A stretch of 64,000 nt of DNA from Palsa-739 sp035532535 (lineage in GTDB: Bacteria; Actinomycetota; Thermoleophilia; Gaiellales; Gaiellaceae). The notes under the pieces are model-generated. The model was not told where the DNA came from and did not search any database. It saw nothing but the letters and a program-made list of their open reading frames with translations. This document shows positions 10,096-17,677 of this stretch, piece by piece. The position numbers and the translations under genes were made by a program. The stretch is from assembly GCA_035532535.1 (NCBI GenBank), contig DATKQT010000040.1:1-64000 (forward strand), read 5' to 3'. Each line of letters begins with the position of its first letter. The stretch's first letter is position 1.

Positions 10096-11432
10096 TATTC
10101 GGCGGAGGGCTCGGCTTCCGAGTCGGCCTCGGCCGGCTCTGCCGATGCCTCGGGGACAGCCGTCTCATCCGCCGCCTCGACGGCGGCCGGCTCTTGCGGC
10201 GCCTCGACGGCGGCCGGCTCTTCCGGCGCCTCGACCGCAGCCGCCTCGTCCGTGAAGACGTCCTCGGAGAGATCGATCGCCGGCGGAGCGGCCTCTTCGC
10301 CGGGCTTCGGCTGGAGGGGCATGCCGTCCTCGACGCGCTTCAGCGACAGCGACAGCCGCCGCCGTTCCGCGTCGACCTCGAGAATGCGGACCTTGACGGT
10401 GTCGCCCTGCGACACGACCTCGCGCGGATTCTCGACGTGGTGCTGCGCGAGCTCGGAGATGTGCACGAGGCCCTCGACGCCCGGGAGGATCTCGACGAAC
10501 GCGCCGAACGTGACCACCTTCGTCACCTTGCCCTCGACGACGTCTCCCTCCTGGTAGCTCTCGAGCACCTGCTGCCATGGGTCGGTCTGCGTCTGCTTGA
10601 GCCCGAGGGAGATCCGCTGGCGGTCGCGGTCGATGTCGAGCACCTTGACCTCGACCTTCTGGCCGATCTCGAGCACCTCGGACGGATGGTTGACGTGGCT
10701 CCACGACAGCTCGGAGATGTGGATGAGGCCGTCCATCCCCTCGAGGTCGACGAACGCGCCGAAGTCGACGATGTTCGAGATCGTCCCCTCGACGACGTCG
10801 CCCGGGTTGAGCCGGTCGAGGATCGCCTGCCGCATGTCCTTGCGCTCGTCCTCGAGGACGGCGCGGCGCGACAGCACGACGTTGTTGCGAGAGCGGTTGA
10901 GCTCGATCACCTTGCAGCGAAGCTCTTGCCCGAGATACTCGTCGAGATCCTGCACGCGGCGGATGTCGACGAGCGAGGCGGGCAGGAACCCGCGCACGCC
11001 GAGATCGAGGATGAGGCCGCCCTTGACGACCTCGATGACGCGGCCGTTGACCGGCTGGCCCTGCTCGTACGCTGCCTCGATCGCCTTCCAGGCGATCTCG
11101 AAGCGCGCGCGCTTCTTCGACAGGATCAGGCGCCCTTCGGCGTCCTCCTTCGTCATCACGAGCGCGGCGATCTCGTCGCCGACCGACACCTCGTCGGCCG
11201 GATTCACCGACCGGCGGATGGAGAGCTCGCTGACCGGTATGACGCCTTCCGACTTGTAACCGATATCGACGAGCACCTCGTCCTTGTCAACACGGACGAC
11301 GGTGCCGTTCACGACCTCGCCCTCGTTGATGGTCGGGAAGGTCGACTCGTAATCGGGAATCAGCTCGCCGTCGGGACCGGTCGTCCAGACGCCTTCTTCG
11401 AGCCGCGGGTCGCTGATCGTGTCGTTTGCCAT
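10095..11432 (-). CDS. rpsA: 30S ribosomal protein S1
   Basis: S1 binds mRNA at the platform of the 30S subunit. The 445 residues contain four S1/OB repeats, at about 35-105, 122-187, 205-275 and 290-360. The best conserved are repeats 3 and 4 (VDFGAFVDLEGMDGLIHISE, VTFGAFVEILPGVEGLVHIS). Actinobacterial S1 usually has four repeats, so the length fits. The last 70 residues form a highly acidic Ala/Glu/Pro tail made partly of a 9-residue unit (AAVEAPQEP) repeated in tandem. A TATACT -10 box lies 11 nt before ATG 11432, so the mRNA would have little or no leader. Confidence 0.95.
   Translation of the reverse strand: MANDTISDPRLEEGVWTTGPDGELIPDYESTFPTINEGEVVNGTVVRVDKDEVLVDIGYKSEGVIPVSELSIRRSVNPADEVSVGDEIAALVMTKEDAEGRLILSKKRARFEIAWKAIEAAYEQGQPVNGRVIEVVKGGLILDLGVRGFLPASLVDIRRVQDLDEYLGQELRCKVIELNRSRNNVVLSRRAVLEDERKDMRQAILDRLNPGDVVEGTISNIVDFGAFVDLEGMDGLIHISELSWSHVNHPSEVLEIGQKVEVKVLDIDRDRQRISLGLKQTQTDPWQQVLESYQEGDVVEGKVTKVVTFGAFVEILPGVEGLVHISELAQHHVENPREVVSQGDTVKVRILEVDAERRRLSLSLKRVEDGMPLQPKPGEEAAPPAIDLSEDVFTDEAAAVEAPEEPAAVEAPQEPAAVEAADETAVPEASAEPAEADSEAEPSAE
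10174..10227 (-). repeat. Tandem 27-bp repeat in the rpsA tail
   Basis: Two consecutive 27-nt units (10174-10200 and 10201-10227) agree at 26 of 27 bases, and a third decayed unit follows. They encode the 9-residue motif of the S1 acidic tail. Copy number could vary by slippage without a frameshift. Confidence 0.75.
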
Positions 11433-11443
11433 AGAAGGCGGGC

Positions 11444-11449
11444 AGTATA
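11444..11449 (-). promoter_or_regulatory. -10 box of rpsA
   Basis: TATACT on the minus strand, 11 nt before ATG 11432. This is one of the best -10 matches in the window, fitting a highly expressed ribosomal gene. Confidence 0.55.
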
Positions 11450-11481
11450 GCCCTAGCCTTGTAGACGCCTTCGGCCCTCCC

Positions 11482-11509
11482 TTGTTAGGTGTTGCAACAC
11501 GGATACGCT
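11482..11509 (+). promoter_or_regulatory. Promoter with a 12-bp palindrome in its spacer
   Basis: TTGTTA (11482-11487) and TACGCT (11504-11509) are spaced 16 bp apart, 8 nt before GTG 11518. The perfect palindrome GTGTTGCAACAC (11489-11500) fills the spacer between them, a position where a bound repressor would block transcription. The site is also about 50 bp upstream of the divergent rpsA promoter. Confidence 0.5.
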
Positions 11510-11517
11510 GGAGCCGA

Positions 11518-11943
11518 GTGGACGAGCGCTATCCGATCGGAGACACGGAATCGGTGTCCGTCGCCGTCTTGCGACACGACGCCGGCGAGGGCTACCGGGG
11601 CTGGTCGGTCGCGGTCGGACTGCGCGGCGGAGAGGCCACCGTGCACGTGCCCGGCCACTACCCGGCCGTCCTGGCAGGGCGGCTTCGAGCCGCGGATGCG
11701 CGCTTCGCGGCGGGCGCGCGTCTCGGCCGCGACGAGTACCTCGACCTCACCGCGCTCGCGCGCGACGGCCAGGAGTCGCTGGCGCTGTCGTCGAGCGCCC
11801 GTTCGCCGGTTCGGGTCACGGTCGAGGTGCCGCGCGAGGAGCTCGACGCGCTGGCGCGGCTGCTGGACGAGGCGCAGCAGCTGATCGAGGAGCTCCGCCA
11901 AGGCCTCGGTCTTGTCCCTGATTCCGTGCCCGAGGCCTTCTGA
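11518..11943 (+). CDS. Hypothetical protein, 141 aa
   Basis: I do not recognise this protein. It is soluble, with a beta-rich first half (SVSVAVLRHDAGEGYRGW, VGLRGGEATVHVPGHYPAVL) and a C-terminal amphipathic helix (EELDALARLLDEAQQLIEEL). The start is set at GTG 11518: a TACGCT box ends 8 nt upstream and GGAG lies 4 nt before it. Reading further upstream would cross the palindromic promoter region and the rpsA start. It stands alone between rpsA and the convergent polA. Confidence 0.6.
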   Translation: MDERYPIGDTESVSVAVLRHDAGEGYRGWSVAVGLRGGEATVHVPGHYPAVLAGRLRAADARFAAGARLGRDEYLDLTALARDGQESLALSSSARSPVRVTVEVPREELDALARLLDEAQQLIEELRQGLGLVPDSVPEAF

Positions 11944-12053
11944 CGATGTCGTGACACCGACGTAACAGGGCCTGGCCCCAGACGTGGCTGTGTCGGACGA
12001 AACACCTGCAACGCCCGACAGCACTTGTGCCGGGCCCGGTTACGGAACGCGCC

Positions 12054-14645
12054 CTAGTCCTTGGCCTCGCGCCAGTTGTCGCCGGCGCCGACATCGACGG
12101 CAAGCGGCGGGTCGAGCGGGTAGGCGTCGCACATCTCCTTGCGCACGAGCTCCTTGATCGTCGAGACCTCCGCGTCCGGCGCCTCGACGAGCAGCTCGTC
12201 GTGGACCTGCAGGACGAGGCGCGAGCTGCGGCCTTCGTCGCGCAGCCGGCGGTGGATGTTCACCATCGCGATCTTGATGATGTCGGCCGCGGTCCCTTGC
12301 ATGACCGAGTTGACCGCCAGGCGCTCGCCGAGCCCTCGCGTCTGACGGTTCGACGCGCGGATCTCCGGGACCGGACGTCGTCTGCCGAGCAGCGTCGTCA
12401 CATAGCCGTCGCGTTCGGCCTGCTCGATCGTCCGCTGGATGAAGTCCTGCACGAGCGGGAAGCGCGCGAGATACGTGTCGATGTACGTCTGCGCCTCGTC
12501 CCGCGGAATCTCGAGGTTCTCCGACAGACCGAACGCAGAGATGCCGTAGATGATCCCGAAGTTCACCATCTTCGCGATGTTGCGCTCGTCCTTCGTCAGT
12601 GTCGCCTGGTCCTTGCCGAGTACCTCGGCCGCTGTCGCCGCATGGATGTCCTCGCCGCGCGCAAACGCTTCGCGCAGCTTCGGCTCCCCCGACACGTGCG
12701 CGAGGATCCGCAGCTCGACCTGCGAGTAGTCCGCCGACACGAGCCGGTGTCCGGGCTCGGCGACGAACGCGCTGCGAATCTCCCGGCCGAGCTCCGTGCG
12801 GATGGGGATCGCCTGGAGGTTGGGGTTCGAGGTGGAGAGCCGGCCGGTCGCGGCCACCGCCTGGTTGAAGTGCGTGTGCAAGCGGCCGTCGGCACCGATC
12901 AGCGTGGGCAGCGGGCCGAGGTACGTGTTGACGAGCTTCGTGAGCTCGCGCCAGTCCTCGATCACCTCGACGATCGGATGCTCGTCCCGGATGGTGCGCA
13001 GCACGCGCGTGTCGGTCGAATAGCCCGTCTTGCCCTTGCGCCCCGGCGTCAGCTTCAGCTCGTCGAAGAGCACGCGCGCGACCTGCTGCGTCGACCCGAG
13101 CATGAACTCCTCGCCCGCAAGCTCGTACGCACGCGACTCGAGCTCCTCGACCCGGTCGGAGAGCCGGGCGGTGATCTCGCCCATGCGATACGTGTCGATC
13201 TTGACGCCCGCGTCCTCCATCGCCGCGAGGACCGCCGTGAGCGGCAGCTCGATCCGGTCGTACAGCTCCTCGCTGCCACGCTCGCGCAGCCGCGCCCGGA
13301 GGAGCGGCGCAAGCCGGCGCGGAACTTCTGCGCTCCGCACGAGCGCAGCCGTCTCCTCCTCGGCCGCCGGCTCGGGGATCGCCTCCACGCCGTACTCGGC
13401 GGCGAGATCGTCGAGCTCGTATCCGGGCCGACCGGGCTCGATGAGGTAGGCGGCAATGAGCGTGTCCTCGGCAGGAAGCTGCGTCAGCTGCGGAAGGGCT
13501 TTGTAGTCGTGGGCTGTGACAACCGTGTCACGGAGCGCAACGGCGAGATCGGCAGGAAGCGGGGCGACGAGCACGGGTTCACCCTCACGGGCGACGGCAA
13601 CGCGGTCGCCTCCGACCGCAACGGATATCGAGCCTGTGAGGCTCGGGAGCGCGTCGACTGTCTCCCAGGAAACGCTCGTGCCTGAAACGACCCGTACGGC
13701 TGCTGGAACTGCTTCGTCCAGGGTGTCGATGCGGTTGAGCAGGCCGCGGAACTCGAAGCGCCGGAACATCTCGCGCAGCTGCGACCGGTCGGGCGGGGCG
13801 AGAACGAGCTCGGCCGGATTGCAATCGAGCTCCAGGTCGCGGCGCATCGTCGCGAGCTCCTTCGACGTGCGCGCGTCGTCCTCGTGCTCGGTCAGGTTCT
13901 TCCGCCGTCCGGGCGAGAGCTCGTCGAGATGCTCGTAGACGCCCTCGAGCGACGCGTACTGCGCGACGAGCTGGCCTGCGGTCTTGTCGCCGATTCCCGG
14001 GACGCCCGGAATGTTGTCGGACGTGTCGCCCTTGAGCCCGATGAAGTCGGGGATCTGATCGGGCCTGATGCCGTAGCGCGCCTCAACGCGTTCGGGTGTG
14101 TAGACCTGCACATCGCTGACACCGCGCGGCGTCATCATCAGGCACACGTTGTCGGACACGAGCTGGAACGCGTCGCGATCTGTCGACACGACGCATGTGC
14201 GCACGCCCGCCTCGTCGGCGCGCGTCGCGAGCGTCGCAATCACGTCGTCTGCCTCCCACCCCTCGAACTCGAGGTTGCGATATCCGAAGGCCTCGACGAT
14301 CGGCCGGAAGAACGGGAACTGCTCCCGCAAGAGGTCCGCCATCGGCCGTCGTCCCTCTTTGTAGACGACGTCGGCGGCCTCGGCGACGGCGGCGCGGTGG
14401 ACCGGCCGCGTGTCCCACGCGACCGCGACGCCCTTCGGCTTGTAGTCGCTCAGGAGCTTGAACAGCATGTTCGTGAACCCGAGCAGCGCATTCGTCGGGA
14501 AGCCCTCGGTCGTCGCGAGCTCCTCGGGTAGCGCGAAGAAGGCCCTGTACGCGAGATTGTTGCCGTCGACGAGAAAGAGGTCGGACTCGTGCGCGGGGCC
14601 GTCGTCCAGCTCCAGCTCGAGCCCCGTGAGGGTCTTGGGCGACAT
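12054..14645 (-). CDS. polA: DNA polymerase I (proofreading domain apparently inactive)
   Basis: The 863 residues have the full three-domain Pol I length. The 5' nuclease domain begins LFLVDGNNLAYRAFFALP and includes GWEADDVIATLA and GLKGDTSDNIPGVPGIG. The polymerase domain has DYSQVELRILAHVSGE (about 636-651), KMVNFGIIYGISAFGL and VHDELLVEAP. In the central exonuclease domain the expected Asp-Xaa-Glu is missing: the segment reads ISVAVGGDRVAVAREGEP. Only weak remnants (AHDYKALPQL, AEDTLIAAYLI) remain. Loss of 3'-5' proofreading with retention of the fold is known in several bacterial Pol I enzymes. It handles repair synthesis and Okazaki processing. Confidence 0.96.
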   Translation of the reverse strand: MSPKTLTGLELELDDGPAHESDLFLVDGNNLAYRAFFALPEELATTEGFPTNALLGFTNMLFKLLSDYKPKGVAVAWDTRPVHRAAVAEAADVVYKEGRRPMADLLREQFPFFRPIVEAFGYRNLEFEGWEADDVIATLATRADEAGVRTCVVSTDRDAFQLVSDNVCLMMTPRGVSDVQVYTPERVEARYGIRPDQIPDFIGLKGDTSDNIPGVPGIGDKTAGQLVAQYASLEGVYEHLDELSPGRRKNLTEHEDDARTSKELATMRRDLELDCNPAELVLAPPDRSQLREMFRRFEFRGLLNRIDTLDEAVPAAVRVVSGTSVSWETVDALPSLTGSISVAVGGDRVAVAREGEPVLVAPLPADLAVALRDTVVTAHDYKALPQLTQLPAEDTLIAAYLIEPGRPGYELDDLAAEYGVEAIPEPAAEEETAALVRSAEVPRRLAPLLRARLRERGSEELYDRIELPLTAVLAAMEDAGVKIDTYRMGEITARLSDRVEELESRAYELAGEEFMLGSTQQVARVLFDELKLTPGRKGKTGYSTDTRVLRTIRDEHPIVEVIEDWRELTKLVNTYLGPLPTLIGADGRLHTHFNQAVAATGRLSTSNPNLQAIPIRTELGREIRSAFVAEPGHRLVSADYSQVELRILAHVSGEPKLREAFARGEDIHAATAAEVLGKDQATLTKDERNIAKMVNFGIIYGISAFGLSENLEIPRDEAQTYIDTYLARFPLVQDFIQRTIEQAERDGYVTTLLGRRRPVPEIRASNRQTRGLGERLAVNSVMQGTAADIIKIAMVNIHRRLRDEGRSSRLVLQVHDELLVEAPDAEVSTIKELVRKEMCDAYPLDPPLAVDVGAGDNWREAKD

Positions 14646-14670
14646 ACGTCGAGTCTAGAGTCCCCCGCCG
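14646..14670. promoter_or_regulatory. 25-bp bidirectional leaderless promoter (polA / LarA-like)
   Basis: Only 25 bp separate the two divergent start codons. The core AGTCTAGAGT (14652-14661) contains TAGACT for polA (minus strand, 6 nt from its ATG) and TAGAGT for the plus-strand gene (9 nt from its ATG). The two -10 boxes overlap by two bases, so the two polymerases would exclude each other. Confidence 0.5.
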
Positions 14671-16173
14671 ATGCCCCGGATCCCGTTACTCGCAGGCACG
14701 AAGCTCGTCATCGCGGCCGCCCCGGACGACGCGATCGTCCTGCGGCCGCCGGCGCCGGGCGCGGGCGTCGCGGACGTCGGCGCCGCGGTGCGCGACGCCC
14801 TCCGCTTCCCGCTCGAAGGAGAGCCGCTCGAAGCGCTCGTGCGCCGACGCGGAAGAGCGACGATCGTCATCGAACCGCCCGCACTGCCGATCCCCGGTAG
14901 CGCGGCGGATCCGCGCCAGCTCGCGATCGGCGCGGTGATCGACGAGCTCGAGCGGCTCGGAATCCCGAGCGGCTACCAGACCATCCTCGTCGCATGCGGC
15001 CTTGCCCGGCGGACGACGCAGCGCGAGCTCGAAGGATTCGTCACGCGCGACCTCGCCCGCCGCTTCCACGGTCACGTCGTCATCCACGACGCCGAGGACC
15101 CCGAGCTCGCCATGCTCGACGACTCGTCTCACCCGGCGCTTCGGGTGAATCGTGCGCTCGTCGAGACGGAGCTCGTCCTCGTCGTGAGCGCCGCCGAGAC
15201 GGTGCTGCACGGCGGCCCTGCCGCGCTGCTCGGAGCGGCGGATGCGCACGGACAACGTGCTGCAGGCGCGTATTCGCTTCTCGAGACGAGCGCGTCGCAG
15301 GGTTGGCACCTCGGCGTCGCGCTCGAGCGGGCGCTCGCCCGTCGGCTGCCGGTGATCGGCGTATCGCTCGTGCTCAACCATCCGCGCACGTCCGGCGCGC
15401 TCCGCGGCTATCCGTACGACCCGGAGGCGATCGACCGCGTGGCGGGATCGCCGCTCCGCCATGTCTTCGCCGCGCTGCCCGACCGTGCGCGGCGCGAGAT
15501 TCTGCACACGCTCCAGACCGAGGTGACCGCCGCAGCGGCGTTCGCGGGACCGCCGTCCGTCGCGCACGCCGAAGCGCTCCTGCGCGCTGTCGAGCTTCGG
15601 CGCGCAGAGCTCGACGGCCCGCTCGACGCGATCGTCATCGGCGTGCCGGGAACAACGCCATACCTGCCGCGGGAAGGGCCGAACCCGTTGCTGGCGGCGT
15701 ATCTCGGCCTGGGCCTCGCGTTGCGCCTGTGGCGGGATGCGTTTCCGGTGGTCGACGGCGGCACGGCGATTCTCACCCACCGTTTTACGCGCACGTTCGC
15801 GCACCCGACACAGACGCCGTATCGCCCGTTCTTCCATGCGGCGCGCATCGGCCGCGACCCGGAGATGCTCGCAGACGCCGAACGCGCCGCTGCGTGCAAT
15901 CAGCGAGGCATTGCGGACTATCGCAGCGGCCGCACCGTGCACCCGCTGTTGCCGTTTCGCGACTGGAACGCGTGCCAGCCGGCGCTCGGCCGGCTCGGCG
16001 CGGTCCTCGTCGCCGGCGCGGCCGACGCCAGCGCCGTCCGCCAGCTCGGCTTCGTTCCGGTGCACGGCATCAGCGCCGCGCTCGACCTCGCCCGTGGACG
16101 TACGAGCGGCACGCCGCGCATCGGATTCCTCCTCAGCCCGCCGTACTTCCCGATCCGCGTCGGCAGAGCCTAG
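14671..16173 (+). CDS. LarA-like (DUF2088) protein lacking the nickel-pincer ligands
   Basis: The 500 residues follow the lactate racemase LarA architecture: an N-terminal Rossmann-like half containing IPSGYQTILVACGLARR and AMLDDSSHPALRVNRALVET, then SAAETVLHGGPAALLGAADA. The C-terminal half has IVIGVPGTTPYLPREGPNP. In LarA a lysine in a GGxK loop and histidines hold the nickel-pincer cofactor. Here the GGxK lysine is absent and the GFHRP histidine is replaced (CGLAR), while the His of ESHFFAG appears kept (VLHGG). It is therefore unlikely to be an ordinary lactate racemase. It converges on livF with a 4-nt overlap. Confidence 0.65.
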   Translation: MPRIPLLAGTKLVIAAAPDDAIVLRPPAPGAGVADVGAAVRDALRFPLEGEPLEALVRRRGRATIVIEPPALPIPGSAADPRQLAIGAVIDELERLGIPSGYQTILVACGLARRTTQRELEGFVTRDLARRFHGHVVIHDAEDPELAMLDDSSHPALRVNRALVETELVLVVSAAETVLHGGPAALLGAADAHGQRAAGAYSLLETSASQGWHLGVALERALARRLPVIGVSLVLNHPRTSGALRGYPYDPEAIDRVAGSPLRHVFAALPDRARREILHTLQTEVTAAAAFAGPPSVAHAEALLRAVELRRAELDGPLDAIVIGVPGTTPYLPREGPNPLLAAYLGLGLALRLWRDAFPVVDGGTAILTHRFTRTFAHPTQTPYRPFFHAARIGRDPEMLADAERAAACNQRGIADYRSGRTVHPLLPFRDWNACQPALGRLGAVLVAGAADASAVRQLGFVPVHGISAALDLARGRTSGTPRIGFLLSPPYFPIRVGRA

Positions 16174-16898
16174 GTCTCGCCGAGATACGTCTTGCGGACC
16201 TGCGGGTTCTGCGCGAGCGCCTTCGCGTCGTCGGCGAGTGCGACTGTTCCCGTCTCGAGGACGTAGCCGCGATTTGCGACATGCAGCGCCATCAGCGCGT
16301 TCTGCTCGACGAGGAGGATCGACGTCCCCTGCTTGTTGACCTCGACGATCGTCTCGAAGATGCGCTCGACGAAGATCGGTGCCAGGCCCATCGACGGCTC
16401 GTCGAGCATGAGGAGCGTCGGCCTCGCCATGAGCGCGCGCCCGATGGCGCACATCTGCTGCTCGCCGCCGGACATCGTCCCCGCCTTCTGCGTCCGCCGT
16501 TCGGCCAGGCGCGGGAAGAGCGTGAAGACGCGCTCCATGTCCTCTCGAATTGCGCCGCGGTCGGAACGCTGGAACGCGCCCATCTCGAGGTTCTCGGTCA
16601 CGCTCATGCGCGGGAAGAGCTTGCGGCCTTCCGGCGACTGCGCGATGCCTCTCTTGACGATCGAGTGCGGCGCGTCGTGCGTGATGTCGCGACCCTGGAA
16701 CGAAATCGTTCCCTTGCGCGGATGGTTCAGCCCGTTGATCGACCGAAGCGTCGTCGACTTGCCCGCGCCGTTGGCGCCGATGAGCGTGACGATCTCACCC
16801 TCGCGCACGTCGATGGAGATCCCCTTCAACGCCTGGATGGAGCCGTAGTACGTTTCCACGCCCTTCAGTTCGAGCAGCGTGGCCGGCTGTGTGCTCAC
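16170..16898 (-). CDS. livF: Branched-chain amino acid ABC transporter, ATP-binding protein LivF
   Basis: The 242 residues carry Walker A GANGAGKS (about 42-49), the signature SGGEQQM, Walker B LLMLDEPSMGLAP and the H-loop VEQN. SMGLAP and the VEQNALMALHVANRGYVLET ending are typical of LivF. It energises import together with LivG. Translation likely couples to livG, because its GTG start overlaps the livG stop (GTGA). It is the last gene of the livKHMGF unit. Confidence 0.93.
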   Translation of the reverse strand: MSTQPATLLELKGVETYYGSIQALKGISIDVREGEIVTLIGANGAGKSTTLRSINGLNHPRKGTISFQGRDITHDAPHSIVKRGIAQSPEGRKLFPRMSVTENLEMGAFQRSDRGAIREDMERVFTLFPRLAERRTQKAGTMSGGEQQMCAIGRALMARPTLLMLDEPSMGLAPIFVERIFETIVEVNKQGTSILLVEQNALMALHVANRGYVLETGTVALADDAKALAQNPQVRKTYLGET

Positions 16899-17677
16899 TT
16901 GAGACTCACCGCCGCGCTGCCGAGGTACGCCTCGATGACGCGGTCGTTCTTCTGGATCTCGGACGGCGTCCCCTCGGCGATCTTTTCACCGTAGTCGAGG
17001 ACGGTGACGCGGTCGGAGACGCCCATGACCACACGCATGTCGTGCTCGATGAGGAGAACGGTCAGCCCGCGGTCCTCACGCAGCCGCGAGACGAACGACG
17101 TGAACTCCGCCGTCTCCTGCGGGTTCATCCCGGCCGTCGGCTCGTCGAGGAGTAGCAGCTTCGGCTCGGTCGCGAGCGCGCGCGCAACCTCGAGGCGGCG
17201 CTGATCGCCGTAGGAGAGGTTGCGGCCTACGACTCCATCCTTGCGCTGCAGACCGGAGTACTCGAGCAGCTCGCGCGCGTGTCCGCGTGCGCGCTCCTCC
17301 TCGCGGCGGATGCGCGGCGTGCGTGCGATGGCCTCGAACAGGTTGCCTTTGATCCGCGTGTGCATGCCGACGAGGACGTTCTCGAGAGCCGTCATGTTCT
17401 GGAAGAGCCGGATGTTCTGGAACGTGCGCCCGATCCCGCGATGCGTGAATGCGTGCGGCGGCTTTCCTGTCATGTCACGGCCCTCGAAGACGACGCGTCC
17501 CACGGTCGGCTTGTAGACGCCGGTCAGCATGTTGAAGAACGTCGTCTTGCCGGCGCCGTTCGGCCCGATGAGGCTGACGATCGCTCCGGCCGGCACGACG
17601 AAGTCGACGTCGTCGACCGCCACGAGGCCACCGAACTCCTTGCGCAGCGAGACCGTCTCGAGAAGCGCGTCGGCCAT
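16895..17677 (-). CDS. livG: Branched-chain amino acid ABC transporter, ATP-binding protein LivG
   Basis: The 260 residues start at ATG 17675-17677 (MADALLETVSLRKEFGG), overlapping the livM stop as ATGA. Walker A is GPNGAGKT, the signature region is NLSYGDQRRLEVARAL, and LLDEPTAGMNP is Walker B. The LSYGxQR variant of the signature and PTAGMNP are diagnostic of LivG rather than LivF. It lies between its membrane partner livM and its ATPase partner livF. Confidence 0.94.
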   Translation of the reverse strand: MADALLETVSLRKEFGGLVAVDDVDFVVPAGAIVSLIGPNGAGKTTFFNMLTGVYKPTVGRVVFEGRDMTGKPPHAFTHRGIGRTFQNIRLFQNMTALENVLVGMHTRIKGNLFEAIARTPRIRREEERARGHARELLEYSGLQRKDGVVGRNLSYGDQRRLEVARALATEPKLLLLDEPTAGMNPQETAEFTSFVSRLREDRGLTVLLIEHDMRVVMGVSDRVTVLDYGEKIAEGTPSEIQKNDRVIEAYLGSAAVSLK

